64,000 nt of DNA from Caldisericales bacterium (GCA_022707885.1 JAKIZT010000001.1:96233-160232); one strand, 5' to 3'. Positions 18,277 through 27,170 are shown, counted from the stretch's first letter. The notes: generated by a model from the letters alone, not told the origin. Numbers and translations are program-made.

Positions 18277-21200
18277 CTATGGGTACATTGTTTGCCCGTA
18301 GTGTTTTGCCAGTATTATAAAGTCAATTACGGTTATTTGTCCATCTCCATCAAAATCCATCGATTCAGTATAGTTTTCTTCACCTTCAGATGTCCCAAGA
18401 TGGTACATGAGTATGTCACCATCAAGCTCATCAATAACACCATCCATATTTAGATCATAAAAACTGTAGCCCTTTTTTATCTCAAAAACTGCTTTGTGAG
18501 GTATTGGGGCAATTTGGCCAAAAGAAGAGGTTGCAGTGCATTCTTTTATGGAAACGCTTGAAGTACCTTCCTGGTGCGAGATGCATTCAATAGCGAAAAT
18601 AGTGCCCTTGAAATCCACTGAAGAATCATTGGTGGAAAGATATTTTATACCCACCTTGCCCTTTTCATTGTCGATAGCATTTTCAAACAAAACATTTTCT
18701 TTGGAGTTGCCATAAACATCCAATGCTTTTATAGAGCTCACATGATAAAATGCGGGATCAGTATCAATATCCAGTTTTATAGAAGACAAGTTTGGAATAA
18801 AACTCGTTTTTACAAGAAGAAGGAAGGGCTCTTCAGGACGCGGTTTTTCTGGGACACACTTAATAAATATCAGGGGTTTTTCTTTTAGAGGTGCACCAAC
18901 AATTGAAATTGGCTTCATTTGATGGGGTGACTGCTCCACGATTGTACCACTGGAATTGGCCGAGAGGCCAAATGCATTTACAACATAATCTCCATCTTTT
19001 ACAAAAAGCCTTCCAAGATTGTCCGGCCCTTTCCACATAACATTGTGATAGCCTATCTCCAGGGTATCATCAAAAAATATGTTGCCAATTGGATTTTGTC
19101 CATCGTCATACAGAACAATTTTTGCTGCACCATAATTTGACGAAACATCCTGCCCCGGACCACCAGACATGAAGGTACCATAATTGAACCTGAAGCTGAT
19201 TGTTGTCCCAGCCTCACTACCCTCACCATGCGTCATAATCGATTTGCTGACCCTTAAGTCAGAAACTTGCGGCGGGACATCCGGAGAACCATTAAGGATT
19301 ATCAGCGGGAGATGAACACTCTCCTGGCCCATATTGGCAAAAATTACACCCTCAAGAAAACCTTTTGAATCGTCATCACAAATAAAAGATGCCGTTATTG
19401 TCTTTGTTTCGCCCGGTTTTAGTTTCTCTGTTTCCCTGTCAAAATTGCATTTTGTGGTATCTCCCAGGGAGTGATAACTCAAGCTAAATTCAACCTGTTT
19501 TTTTGAAATGTTTGTCACCTTGAAAGAAGCCTGCTTAACTGATTGGGAAATCGCCCTCAAGGAAAGCGCGGGCGGATCGAATATCATTTTGGCGCTAAGC
19601 GCAGCAGGAATATTGATTCTTCCAGATCCTTGCGACATTAAAGGAACATATTCTCCAGCTTCATCATTACGAAGCAGATCACATGTCGCCATAAATATAG
19701 CCTTGATCTGTTTTGGTTCGGCTTTTGGATACGCTTGTCTCAATATTGCAGAAGCTCCTGCAACATGAGGGCCAGACATTGATGTCCCTTGCATAACTGC
19801 CCACTGGGGATCTCTTTTTTTTGGGTCAGTACTGTTTGGTTTTGTTGTTACGGTGCTTTTTATGCCCACGCCAGGTGCAGTGACCTCAGGTTTAAAATAA
19901 TAATCGGCAGACGGTCCGGATGAAGAGAAATCTGCTATCTGGCCAAAAGGTTTTCCTGAAGACACTTTCACTTTAAGACCCTTCGCTATTAATGACTGGA
20001 GCTTAAGACCCTGAACATTTGTGATCGCAAGTGCAGGTATAAACTTCTTTTCCAGGTCTGTATCATCTATTTTCATGGTTCCCGCAAAAGAGCCAGGGCT
20101 ATGGTTGTAGATTATGCAACCTGTCGCGCCTGCTTTTGCTGCATTGAGGTCTTTGTCCCTAAAATAGGCATTTTTGTCAGTTATCGGGCCCCTCTGTATC
20201 AGGGCTACCTTGCCTTTGACGTCAATACCCTCAAAATCGCTCGGGTAACCATATCCACAATCAACAACTTCCCATTCACCATCTGGCCATTTCGGAGGAA
20301 GATCAAATTCCCTTCCCAGAATGCGCATATTTTCACCAGGTGGATTTGTTATGGAAATCTCCGGGTGCTTCATGTCATCAGATGCAGCCACAGAAATGAC
20401 TGGCATATAAGTGCTTGGGGTCCCTACAACATAAGGTTGGGTAAGACAGCGTGAGCCATTGTTACCTGCAGACGCAACAACGACGATGCCGGCCTTTACA
20501 ACCTTGTGATAGATTGAATTTCCTTCTTCGCCACCAGTGCTCCCTCCTGGAGAACCTAGCGAAAGGTTTACTACTCCGCACTTTGATGTGATTGCTTTCT
20601 CAAGTGCAGCATTGATGTTTGCACCAACATTGACCGATCTACCCTTCTCACTGGTAAAAACTTTATACCCTGCGAGATTTGCGCCCGGGGCAACACCCTT
20701 GACTTTTCCATTTGCTGCACAGATTCCAGCAACATGCGTTCCATGTTGTTCTGTGTCGTTAGATATATCAGCACCATCGGCGAAATCATAGCCATCAACA
20801 ACTTTTTCCTTCGAGCCCATTTTTGAGCCAAGGTCGGGATGGCGCCAGTCAAGACCGGTGTCTATTACACCAATGATAACCCCTGTTCCGGTTAAAGGTT
20901 GGCGATTCTGGTCAAGCATCTTCCAGGCATCATTGGCACCTATGACGGTTGTTGATGTATCAAGATCAAGCTTGTAATCTGGAATTCTTTCAATGCTCTT
21001 GACCCCAGGGATGCTAGCCAGTCTTTTAATATTTTGTGATTTTATCTTGCAGGCAAAACCTTTTGTGAGAATGCTGTATTTTTGATAAATCTGCTCGACT
21101 ATACCCTGACAGTTTGAGAATATGAAAGATTCAACTGATTTCATTGTTTCGCGTCTGGCAAAGGCAAGCGATGAATCCAGGGAGATTGAGTTTGTCTGAA

Positions 21201-21351
21201 CATAATTTTGTGGCAGGAAGTCCACAACAGTGTTGCCATTCAAAACTACCAGCATGTCAAGACAAATATCGGGCCTGTTTTCAACTGCATAAACAGGTTG
21301 TACCATCAAAATAATGGTCGCTACAAGAACAAGACTGAGATGGCGTCTCAT
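18277..21351 (-). CDS. Exported subtilisin-like serine protease (S8) with PA, cohesin-like and dockerin domains
   Basis: 1024 residues; the ATG at 21351 follows GGAGGT and opens a signal peptide (MRRHLSLVLVATIILMVQPV). Propeptide-like residues 30-130 precede a complete S8 catalytic domain: Asp164 (IIGVIDTGLDWRHPDL), His203 (HGTHVAGI), oxyanion Asn297 (ASAGNNGS) and Ser524 (GTSMSGPHVAG). A PA domain is inserted at about 360-460 (KVALIQRGPI, AGATGCIIYNHSPG). A cohesin-like domain (starting PLIFIKCVPEKPRPEEP) and a dockerin (YDLNMDGVIDELD and MDFDGDGQITVIDF) end the protein. It is the first gene of the minus-strand protease cluster and has a strong promoter. The TAG stop shows that amber is an ordinary stop in this genome. 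Confidence 0.94.
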   Translation of the reverse strand: MRRHLSLVLVATIILMVQPVYAVENRPDICLDMLVVLNGNTVVDFLPQNYVQTNSISLDSSLAFARRETMKSVESFIFSNCQGIVEQIYQKYSILTKGFACKIKSQNIKRLASIPGVKSIERIPDYKLDLDTSTTVIGANDAWKMLDQNRQPLTGTGVIIGVIDTGLDWRHPDLGSKMGSKEKVVDGYDFADGADISNDTEQHGTHVAGICAANGKVKGVAPGANLAGYKVFTSEKGRSVNVGANINAALEKAITSKCGVVNLSLGSPGGSTGGEEGNSIYHKVVKAGIVVVASAGNNGSRCLTQPYVVGTPSTYMPVISVAASDDMKHPEISITNPPGENMRILGREFDLPPKWPDGEWEVVDCGYGYPSDFEGIDVKGKVALIQRGPITDKNAYFRDKDLNAAKAGATGCIIYNHSPGSFAGTMKIDDTDLEKKFIPALAITNVQGLKLQSLIAKGLKVKVSSGKPFGQIADFSSSGPSADYYFKPEVTAPGVGIKSTVTTKPNSTDPKKRDPQWAVMQGTSMSGPHVAGASAILRQAYPKAEPKQIKAIFMATCDLLRNDEAGEYVPLMSQGSGRINIPAALSAKMIFDPPALSLRAISQSVKQASFKVTNISKKQVEFSLSYHSLGDTTKCNFDRETEKLKPGETKTITASFICDDDSKGFLEGVIFANMGQESVHLPLIILNGSPDVPPQVSDLRVSKSIMTHGEGSEAGTTISFRFNYGTFMSGGPGQDVSSNYGAAKIVLYDDGQNPIGNIFFDDTLEIGYHNVMWKGPDNLGRLFVKDGDYVVNAFGLSANSSGTIVEQSPHQMKPISIVGAPLKEKPLIFIKCVPEKPRPEEPFLLLVKTSFIPNLSSIKLDIDTDPAFYHVSSIKALDVYGNSKENVLFENAIDNEKGKVGIKYLSTNDSSVDFKGTIFAIECISHQEGTSSVSIKECTATSSFGQIAPIPHKAVFEIKKGYSFYDLNMDGVIDELDGDILMYHLGTSEGEENYTESMDFDGDGQITVIDFIILAKHYGQTMYP

Positions 21352-21378
21352 TGGACCTCCAAAGTCATTTGGTTGGGA

Positions 21379-21406
21379 ATTATAGGTTGAAATGCAATCC
21401 AGTCAA
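21379..21406 (-). promoter_or_regulatory. Promoter of the subtilase cluster
   Basis: On the minus strand TTGACT (21406-21401), a 16-base spacer and a perfect TATAAT (21384-21379), 28 bases upstream of the ATG with GGAGGT in the leader. Confidence 0.8.
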
Positions 21407-21481
21407 CAAATTTGGGAAGGTCTGAATGCCCAGTTTTAATCTGATTTTTTGGGAGATTTGATTTTTTTGGGTCAGTTTATT

Positions 21482-21557
21482 TGGCGGGATCGAGGGGATT
21501 CGAACCCCCGGTCTCCAGCGTGACAGGCTGGCGTGTTGACCGCTACACCACGACCCC
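21482..21557 (-). tRNA. tRNA-Asp (anticodon GTC)
   Basis: A 76-base cloverleaf including an encoded CCA end. The acceptor stem GGGGTCG pairs with CGATCCC, the anticodon arm is CCAGC-CTGTCAC-GCTGG (anticodon GTC), the T-loop is TTCGAAT and the discriminator is G, as expected for tRNA-Asp. Confidence 0.97.
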
Positions 21558-21572
21558 GCGAAACGTCCACGT

Positions 21573-21602
21573 ATTATAAGCAAGGCCCAAACAGTTTGTC
21601 AA
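21573..21602 (-). promoter_or_regulatory. Promoter of tRNA-Asp
   Basis: TTGACA (21602-21597), an 18-base spacer and TATAAT (21578-21573) on the minus strand, 15 bases before the tRNA 5' end. Confidence 0.75.
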
Positions 21603-21659
21603 TTAAGAACGCTAAGCCAATCTGGAGAACGCCGATAAACTAATCATCAGCACGATATT

Positions 21660-22097
21660 TTATTGTTTATTATCTAAAAGATGCAAGAAAAAATCCTGCT
21701 TGCCTGCCAGGATGATATTGCCCTTTGAAAAATCAACCCACCTGAAATTGAAAAGGATTGGATCAAATGAGCCATCACTCGGCTTTGTTTCATAATGGGC
21801 CCATGTATCCGGAACATCATCCGGGACTTCAAAATGATAATAATGTCTTTTGATTGCTATCTTTCCTTCAGGCTTTTCCAACACCAGCGTTTGCATACCA
21901 AGAAAATTCTTAAGGTAAAGCTTGTTCAGGCCTGTTTCCTCAAAAACCTCTCTCATCGCTGCAAAAGTCGGTGTTTCACCATCTTCAATCGTCCCCGCCG
22001 GAACTTGTGTCCCAGCTTCTGGAAAATCGGCATGATCAAAAACGATAAGTTTTGTACCTTTTGTGATATACGCAACTGCTTTATTCTGGTTTTTCAT
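21660..22097 (-). CDS. Nudix hydrolase
   Basis: A 145-residue Nudix-fold hydrolase. The Nudix box is complete at residues 35-57 (G-x5-E-x7-REVFEETGL), so divalent-metal-dependent cleavage of a nucleoside diphosphate derivative is expected; the substrate cannot be told from the sequence. An aromatic HYYHFEVPDD stretch follows the box. The gene lies between tRNA-Asp and tRNA-Val on the same strand, 97 bases downstream of tRNA-Val, and may be transcribed from the tRNA-Val promoter. No Shine-Dalgarno sequence is visible before the ATG, so translation may be weak. The stop is TAA. This gene is intact, unlike the broken Nudix gene near 26.7-27.2 kb. Confidence 0.88.
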   Translation of the reverse strand: MKNQNKAVAYITKGTKLIVFDHADFPEAGTQVPAGTIEDGETPTFAAMREVFEETGLNKLYLKNFLGMQTLVLEKPEGKIAIKRHYYHFEVPDDVPDTWAHYETKPSDGSFDPILFNFRWVDFSKGNIILAGKQDFFLHLLDNKQ

Positions 22098-22194
22098 TAT
22101 TATTTTAAAAAGACGCCAGGAAAATACTTTTTAGCAAATGATTATGTTTCTTAGACAAAGATTGTTGGGCATTAGAATTAAGAGGATCAGGAAA

Positions 22195-22269
22195 TGGTGG
22201 GCGAAACAGGATTCGAACCTGTGACTTCTTGCGTGTAAGGCAAGCGTTCTACCGCTGAACTATCCGCCC
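22195..22269 (-). tRNA. tRNA-Val (anticodon TAC)
   Basis: A 75-base cloverleaf with encoded CCA. The acceptor GGGCGGA pairs with TTCGCCC; the anticodon arm CTTGC-CTTACAC-GCAAG gives TAC; the T-loop is TTCGAAT; the discriminator is A. Confidence 0.97.
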
Positions 22270-22280
22270 AGGACAAAAAT

Positions 22281-22308
22281 ATTTTAGCGTCTACTTCTTT
22301 TACGTCAA
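22281..22308 (-). promoter_or_regulatory. Promoter of tRNA-Val
   Basis: TTGACG (22308-22303), 16-base spacer, TAAAAT (22286-22281) on the minus strand, 11 bases before the tRNA 5' end. Confidence 0.7.
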
Positions 22309-22398
22309 GATTGCTTACATTTGATCATTGGTAACAAAAATTATCGATTTGAAGAGCTATTTTCTTGTGCTAGTACAACAAACACATTTTACCAAAAT

Positions 22399-22426
22399 GA
22401 AAAAGGCCGGCTTTTGCCGGCCTTTT
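22399..22426 (-). terminator. Intrinsic terminator after secG-tRNA-Leu
   Basis: A perfect 11-bp stem AAAAGGCCGGC / GCCGGCCTTTT with a four-base loop and a five-T run on the minus strand, about 10 bases past the 3' end of tRNA-Leu. Confidence 0.85.
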
Positions 22427-22436
22427 GGTCTTTAAG

Positions 22437-22521
22437 TGGTGCCGAGGGCGGGACTTGAACCCGCACAGGTCTCCCCATACGCCCCTCAAACGTACGCGTC
22501 TACCAATTCCGCCACCTCGGC
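22437..22521 (-). tRNA. tRNA-Leu (anticodon GAG)
   Basis: An 85-base class II tRNA with a long variable arm and encoded CCA. The acceptor GCCGAGG pairs with CCTCGGC; the anticodon loop TTGAGGG gives GAG. Its 5' end is 7 bases after the secG stop, so it is probably processed from the secG transcript. Confidence 0.96.
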
Positions 22522-22528
22522 AAGCAAA

Positions 22529-22774
22529 CTACATGGTCCAGATTGATGGATCAACAATAGAGAGAACGAAAGCGCAAATTCCAAATATAAGAGCGCTCCA
22601 GAGAATCAGTTTGTCCAGAAATAAGTCGCGTGATTTCCTCACCTTGAATTTCTGGGCGGTGCCACCAATGGCGCCAAGACCAGATGCTTTTGGCGATGAA
22701 ACTATGTAGCCGAACACCATTCCGATTCCGGCGATTATTACAACAGTTACCATTATGTTTCTGAACAATACCAC
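22529..22774 (-). CDS. secG: Protein translocase subunit SecG
   Basis: An 81-residue membrane protein matching SecG, the small subunit of the SecYEG export channel. Two hydrophobic segments (about residues 5-25 and 57-78) flank the conserved cytosolic loop GLGAIGGTAQKF followed by a basic stretch. The start is GTG at 22774, chosen because GGAGG lies 7 bases upstream; the ATG inside the ribosome site is out of frame. The gene is divergent from asnS and directly precedes tRNA-Leu with only 7 bases between them. The many exported proteins in this window depend on this channel. Confidence 0.93.
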   Translation of the reverse strand: MVLFRNIMVTVVIIAGIGMVFGYIVSSPKASGLGAIGGTAQKFKVRKSRDLFLDKLILWSALIFGICAFVLSIVDPSIWTM

Positions 22775-22808
22775 GTTTCATCCTCCAATCAATCATGAAG
22801 CTTAGGTT

Positions 22809-22837
22809 TATATATCCATTTGGCCAACATATTTCAA
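22809..22837 (-). promoter_or_regulatory. Promoter of secG-tRNA-Leu
   Basis: TTGAAA (22837-22832), a 17-base spacer and TATATA (22814-22809) on the minus strand, ~35 bases upstream of the secG GTG. Confidence 0.6.
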
Positions 22838-22914
22838 GGGGGTAATCTTAAGAACTTAAAATTACCTTGCGTTTTTCACAACAAATAGTATCTTTTTATA
22901 GCTTAAGGAGGAAC

Positions 22915-24201
22915 ATGGTTACTATATCTGAACTCGGAAAACATGTAGGCGAAGATGTTAAAATTTCAGGCTGGCTGCACAACTCGAGATCATCGGGCAA
23001 GCTGGTATTTCTTGTAATAAGGGATGGAACTGGCTTCTGCCAGTGTGTCGCTTTCCAGGGAAATCTCTCACCAGAGCAGTTCAAGCTGGCAGGAGACCTG
23101 ACACAGGAAACTTCATTCTTTGTTGTTGGCACAGTCAAGGAAAACCCAAAACAAAAAGGTATTTTTGAAATTGATGTCAAACAGATCGAGAAATATGGCG
23201 ATTCTGTTGACTTCCCAATTTCACCAAAAGAGCACGGTGTGGGATTCCTCATGTCCAATAGGCACCTGTGGCTCCGTTCCCAAAAACAGTGGGCAACACT
23301 TCGCATCAGGGCAAGGATCGTAAAATCCATAAGAGATTTCCTCGATTCGGAAGGTTTCATAAACGTTGACGCACCATGTATAACCCCATCATCATGCGAA
23401 GGAACAACAACACTTTTTGAGTTAGACTATTTTGGCAAACCGGCTTTTTTGAGCCAGTCCGGCCAGCTTTACAATGAAGCGGCGGCGGCGGCATTTGGAA
23501 AAGTCTATTGTCTCGGCCCAGTTTTCAGGGCAGAAAAGAGCAAAACCAGAAGACACCTCATCGAGTTCTGGCAGGTTGAGCCTGAGGCCGCATTTGTGCT
23601 CCACGAAGAGAACATGAAGATACAAGAAAGGCTTGTGGAGAGGATTGTAAAGGATGCCCTTCATGATTGCGAAACAGAGCTCAAGGTGCTCGAAAGGGAC
23701 ACGACGGTCCTGCAGCATGTCGTCACTCCATTTCCAAGAATAACCTATACAGAAGCTGTAAAAATTTGTCAGCAGGAAGGTTCCAGCATAGAATGGGGCG
23801 GAGATTTCGGGGCACCAGACGAGAGCATTGTATCGTCAAAGTTTGACAGGCCAGTCATGATCGAGAAATACCCGGCCCAGGTCAAAGCCTTCTATATGAA
23901 ACAAGATCCTGAGGATCCAAGAGTTGTTCTCTGTGACGACATGATAGCTCCGGAGGATGTTGGCGAAATAATTGGCGGCTCCCAGAGGGAAGACAACCTT
24001 GATATTTTGCTCAAAAAGATTACAGATCACAATCTCCCACGGGAGATGTTCGACTGGTATCTCGACCTCAGAAAATACGGCACCTTCCCACATTCCGGCT
24101 TCGGACTTGGAATAGAGAGGGCAACTTCCTGGATTGCCGGTTCACAACACATCAGGGAAGCATCACCTTTCCCAAGACTGCTTGACCATAATTATCCGTG
24201 A
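22915..24201 (+). CDS. asnS: Asparaginyl-tRNA synthetase
   Basis: A 428-residue class IIb aminoacyl-tRNA synthetase. The ATG at 22915 has AAGGAGGA upstream. The N-terminal OB-fold anticodon-binding domain begins VGEDVKISGWLHNSRSSGKL. The catalytic domain shows motif 2 (VFRAEKSKTRRHLIEFWQVE) and motif 3 (GFGLGIERATSWIAG). The segment GGSQREDNLDIL and the family length separate it from aspartyl- and lysyl-enzymes. It charges tRNA-Asn directly, which lowers the need for the amidotransferase route for asparagine. The stop overlaps the holA start by four bases (GTGA), so the two are translationally coupled. Confidence 0.95.
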   Translation: MVTISELGKHVGEDVKISGWLHNSRSSGKLVFLVIRDGTGFCQCVAFQGNLSPEQFKLAGDLTQETSFFVVGTVKENPKQKGIFEIDVKQIEKYGDSVDFPISPKEHGVGFLMSNRHLWLRSQKQWATLRIRARIVKSIRDFLDSEGFINVDAPCITPSSCEGTTTLFELDYFGKPAFLSQSGQLYNEAAAAAFGKVYCLGPVFRAEKSKTRRHLIEFWQVEPEAAFVLHEENMKIQERLVERIVKDALHDCETELKVLERDTTVLQHVVTPFPRITYTEAVKICQQEGSSIEWGGDFGAPDESIVSSKFDRPVMIEKYPAQVKAFYMKQDPEDPRVVLCDDMIAPEDVGEIIGGSQREDNLDILLKKITDHNLPREMFDWYLDLRKYGTFPHSGFGLGIERATSWIAGSQHIREASPFPRLLDHNYP

Positions 24202-25187
24202 ACACTTTTACCGACGAGCTCCGGAAGATCAGAAAAGGGGAACGGCCACAGCCCCTATACTGGATTTGCTGTTCCAACCCATACCTTGAACGTGAGTTTC
24301 TGGAGCTCGTTGCTTCATCTGTTGGTGGAGGGGCTATGTCAAAAGTTGCCGTTGATCTCACCGAAACCGAGATAAATGATTTCGTATTCACAGTTACCTC
24401 CGGAAGTCTTCTTTCTGGTGGCAAGGTAATAATTGTTTCTGGTGCATTAAAGATCAAAGGCGACGACGGAAAAAGAATCACCGATGCAATAACGAATGCA
24501 AATCCTTCTAATATCATTGTTTTCACCGAACCAGACATACCAAAAACTACATCACTCGGAAAACATCTCGCCTCAAAAGCTATCCAGATAACAGAATCTG
24601 GCCTCACCGAGAAAATGCTCTCTGCATGGGTAAAAAAGAAGTTCCAGGAAAAAAATTGCCAGGTAACAGATGACGCATCATCAATCATGGTGGAACGCTC
24701 CATGGGTGACCTTGTAGCGCTTTCCGGGGAAATTGAAAAGATAGCTTCATGGCTTGGTGAAGGTGCCACAGCAACGCGCAAGGACATCGAACAACTAGTC
24801 CCTGAAAATCCAGAGATTATTGTTTTTCAGGTCTTTGACGCGCTTGGGGCAAAACAGACTTCAAAAGGAATAAAACTGCTCCACGGGCTTGTTCGGAACG
24901 GTGAACCAGCTGAAAGGGTCATGGCAATGCTCTACAACCACTTTATGAGAGTGCTTGTGGCAAAAGAAATGTCGTCCCAGAGGGCTACGGAAAAACAGAT
25001 TGCCGAAAGATTAAGGTGCCACCCGTTTGCTGCTAAAAAAGCCCTGGAGTCAGCAATACAGTTCAAAAAAGATGAATTGGTCTCTTATCTTTCAGCCATC
25101 GCCAACGCAGATGTCGCCGCAAAGACAGGAATGGCAGATGCTCTTTCTGCAATCGAATCTGCGCTTTTTCAGCTTGCAGGCAATTAA
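24198..25187 (+). CDS. holA: DNA polymerase III subunit delta
   Basis: A 329-residue clamp-loader subunit. It starts with GTG overlapping the asnS stop by four bases. The family pattern is visible: an N-terminal AAA+-like domain without a working Walker motif (PLYWICCSNPYLEREFLEL; SLLSGGKVIIVSG), then TEKMLSAWVKKKFQEKNCQV and the helical C-terminal collar domain (RLRCHPFAAKKALESA). Delta opens the beta sliding clamp within the DnaX complex encoded at 47.1 kb. In many bacteria holA lies next to rpsT; here rpsT is 2 kb downstream on the other strand, separated by a lipoprotein gene and a broken Nudix gene. Confidence 0.9.
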   Translation: MNTFTDELRKIRKGERPQPLYWICCSNPYLEREFLELVASSVGGGAMSKVAVDLTETEINDFVFTVTSGSLLSGGKVIIVSGALKIKGDDGKRITDAITNANPSNIIVFTEPDIPKTTSLGKHLASKAIQITESGLTEKMLSAWVKKKFQEKNCQVTDDASSIMVERSMGDLVALSGEIEKIASWLGEGATATRKDIEQLVPENPEIIVFQVFDALGAKQTSKGIKLLHGLVRNGEPAERVMAMLYNHFMRVLVAKEMSSQRATEKQIAERLRCHPFAAKKALESAIQFKKDELVSYLSAIANADVAAKTGMADALSAIESALFQLAGN

Positions 25188-25286
25188 TATTTTTATAAAT
25201 CATCAACAAATACTTTTAAAAAAACATTCTTTTAGCACATTTCGTTAATTACAACTTTATAAGGTCAAAACTGGCGGGAGGTGTAT

Positions 25287-26681
25287 ATGGAGAAAACAAT
25301 CCTAACAGGATTCTTAGCAACATGCTTATTGTTTGCAGGTTGCGGCACATCTTTAGATATCATAAACGACAATATTTCTGCAGAAAAACCTGAAGGGACA
25401 TACGAAACTTGTAGTACACATAAAGAGAACATCCAAATAAACACAATTTTAGATTCGGAATCTGCCAAATACTGGCAAATCATTCCAAAATCAGAGTTTC
25501 TAAAACCAAGGATAGAAAAAACTATAGAGATAAAAGGTGAATTTAAAGAATGGGAACCAAATAAATTCACTGGCAAAGGAAAATTGGTAAAAAAATGGTC
25601 AGTGCCCAATGAAAAAAACAAAAGAAGATCATGGGAATGGGCCACTTCTATCCCCAAGGGGTGGAATGTTTTTATGTCAGGTATGAGCTCTTTAATCAAT
25701 CCTGAAAATGGTGATTTTCAAGAAGGCATATTTGGAGTAGGGATAACTGATGGAGAAAGATTATTCATAAACAATTCTATGGGACCATCTGATTTGTCAT
25801 GTTATTCAGCTTATAATTTTTCCAATTGTTGGAAAAATCTATGGGCAGGGTGGCTTTATCAATCCAATTTACACATCGTCAATGGGTGCCTGATATTTTC
25901 AGGAACCCACGAAAACAGGATTTTTGGTGAAGGTATTTTCAGAATTAACCCAATCAATGGTGAAATCATCTGGGGAATCAAACCAAAAACCGCCAATTAT
26001 GACTCATATATGTTGTATAGCCATACGCAATCTGCTGGTGGATGGATATGGACAATCTGTACAGATGAAGACAAAAATTACAATGCAAAACTAACAAAAC
26101 TGTTTAGAATAAATCCTCAAAACGGCTCGGTATCTCATGTTACGCTTTGGAATGTGGGTGGAATAAAAAACATTAATTCAACAGATGAGGAGCCTGCGTC
26201 GCTTGTTCTTCAAACCACAAAAAACACTATAATTATACTGAATGCTGACACTCTACAAAAAAGAACCATCAATCTTGACTCTTTGCACAATTGCAAAAAT
26301 CCCAGTGCTATTGAGATAATTGGAGTGATTGGCCAAAAAATGCTCCTTAAAATTGGCGAATCTGGAGATGATTCGAGAAATTATGTTCTGTACAATTTTT
26401 GGAGGGAAAATATCATTTATGGCGAGGATGCATCGATGATTTATTTTTCTTCCAGAAATGCCTCTTGCTACAGAAAGAAGATTCTAGTTTTAAATTCAGG
26501 ACCATCGACAACTTTTACTCAAGACTACAGCATCCAAGCAGTTGATCCTGAGACACTTGAAACACTCTGGTGGATTGACCCAAAAGAAGCAGGTCCAAAT
26601 GCAAGGATACTATGCATTGACTGGCGAGGTGTCTTGATAGCAACAAATCATACTATTTCTTGCTTTGTAGAGCAAAAATAA
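25287..26681 (+). CDS. Lipoprotein with a PQQ-like propeller, function unknown
   Basis: A 464-residue predicted lipoprotein. The ATG at 25287 follows GGGAGG, and the signal peptide ends in a lipobox (LLFAGC), so the mature protein would be acylated on Cys. The rest contains propeller-like units such as IFRINPINGEIIWGI and AVDPETLETLWWIDP, resembling the exported PQQ-type proteins at the left end of the window, but it is shorter and carries no stalk domain. It is AT-richer than its neighbours. It ends two bases before a convergent Nudix pseudogene, and no terminator is visible. No enzymatic motif is seen; a ligand- or protein-binding role is inferred. Confidence 0.75.
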   Translation: MEKTILTGFLATCLLFAGCGTSLDIINDNISAEKPEGTYETCSTHKENIQINTILDSESAKYWQIIPKSEFLKPRIEKTIEIKGEFKEWEPNKFTGKGKLVKKWSVPNEKNKRRSWEWATSIPKGWNVFMSGMSSLINPENGDFQEGIFGVGITDGERLFINNSMGPSDLSCYSAYNFSNCWKNLWAGWLYQSNLHIVNGCLIFSGTHENRIFGEGIFRINPINGEIIWGIKPKTANYDSYMLYSHTQSAGGWIWTICTDEDKNYNAKLTKLFRINPQNGSVSHVTLWNVGGIKNINSTDEEPASLVLQTTKNTIIILNADTLQKRTINLDSLHNCKNPSAIEIIGVIGQKMLLKIGESGDDSRNYVLYNFWRENIIYGEDASMIYFSSRNASCYRKKILVLNSGPSTTFTQDYSIQAVDPETLETLWWIDPKEAGPNARILCIDWRGVLIATNHTISCFVEQK

Positions 26682-26683
26682 AA

Positions 26684-27163
26684 TCAAAAATCCTGTTCTT
26701 TCTGGACCAAATGGCAAATTGAATTCGGCAAGTTCAAAAGCGCGGTTTTTAAGGGGATCGGGTAGATCTCCATCTTTGCAAGAGAATTTATGGGAAACCA
26801 ATCAAATTCAAGTTTTATTGTACCTTCTCTGCCAAAAAAACGTCCCTTTATCTTATCAGTATCATCGGCAGTCTCAGGTTTCATAAGGTAGTAAAACCCA
26901 ATCTCGTGGCAACGAACTTTGTGGTAAACAAACATGTTTTCAATAACAAAAAGTAATCTAATGACCCTGAAAGAAGCCCCAGTCTCCTCTCTCATCTCCC
27001 TTACAATGGTATCTGCGGACAACTCCCCAATTTCACACCTGCCGCCTGGAAACGTCTAGAAGTTGTCTTCTTCCGAACGGTGCAGGAGTACTCTACCGTC
27101 TTGAATGTACACTCCGGCGACCCTGTAGTTAAAAACACAATTGTTCTGTTCAAATGATATCAT
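26684..27163 (-). pseudogene. Nudix hydrolase broken by one in-frame amber codon
   Basis: Reading the minus strand from the ATG at 27163 gives a normal Nudix N terminus (NYRVAGVYIQDGRVLLHRSE, then EDNF), followed by TAG at 27058-27056 and then, in the same frame, TFPGGRCEIGE and a complete Nudix box (G-x5-E-x7-REMREETGA) to the stop at 26684. Family members usually have Trp at the TAG position (NFWxxPGG), so one TGG-to-TAG change explains it. TAG is used as a true stop by rnc and one subtilase here, so recoding is unlikely. No ribosome site is visible, and the rpsT terminator lies directly upstream. It could be a recent pseudogene or a sequencing error. Confidence 0.82.
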
Positions 27164-27170
27164 GTAAAAT

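Noticed and set aside
24152-24787. A 211-codon minus-strand open frame over the asnS-holA junction
   Set aside because: It is antisense to two well-supported genes and has no family match.
27056-27058. Amber codon read as an amino acid (recoding)
   Set aside because: TAG terminates rnc and the subtilase at 18277 normally, and no suppressor tRNA is in the window.
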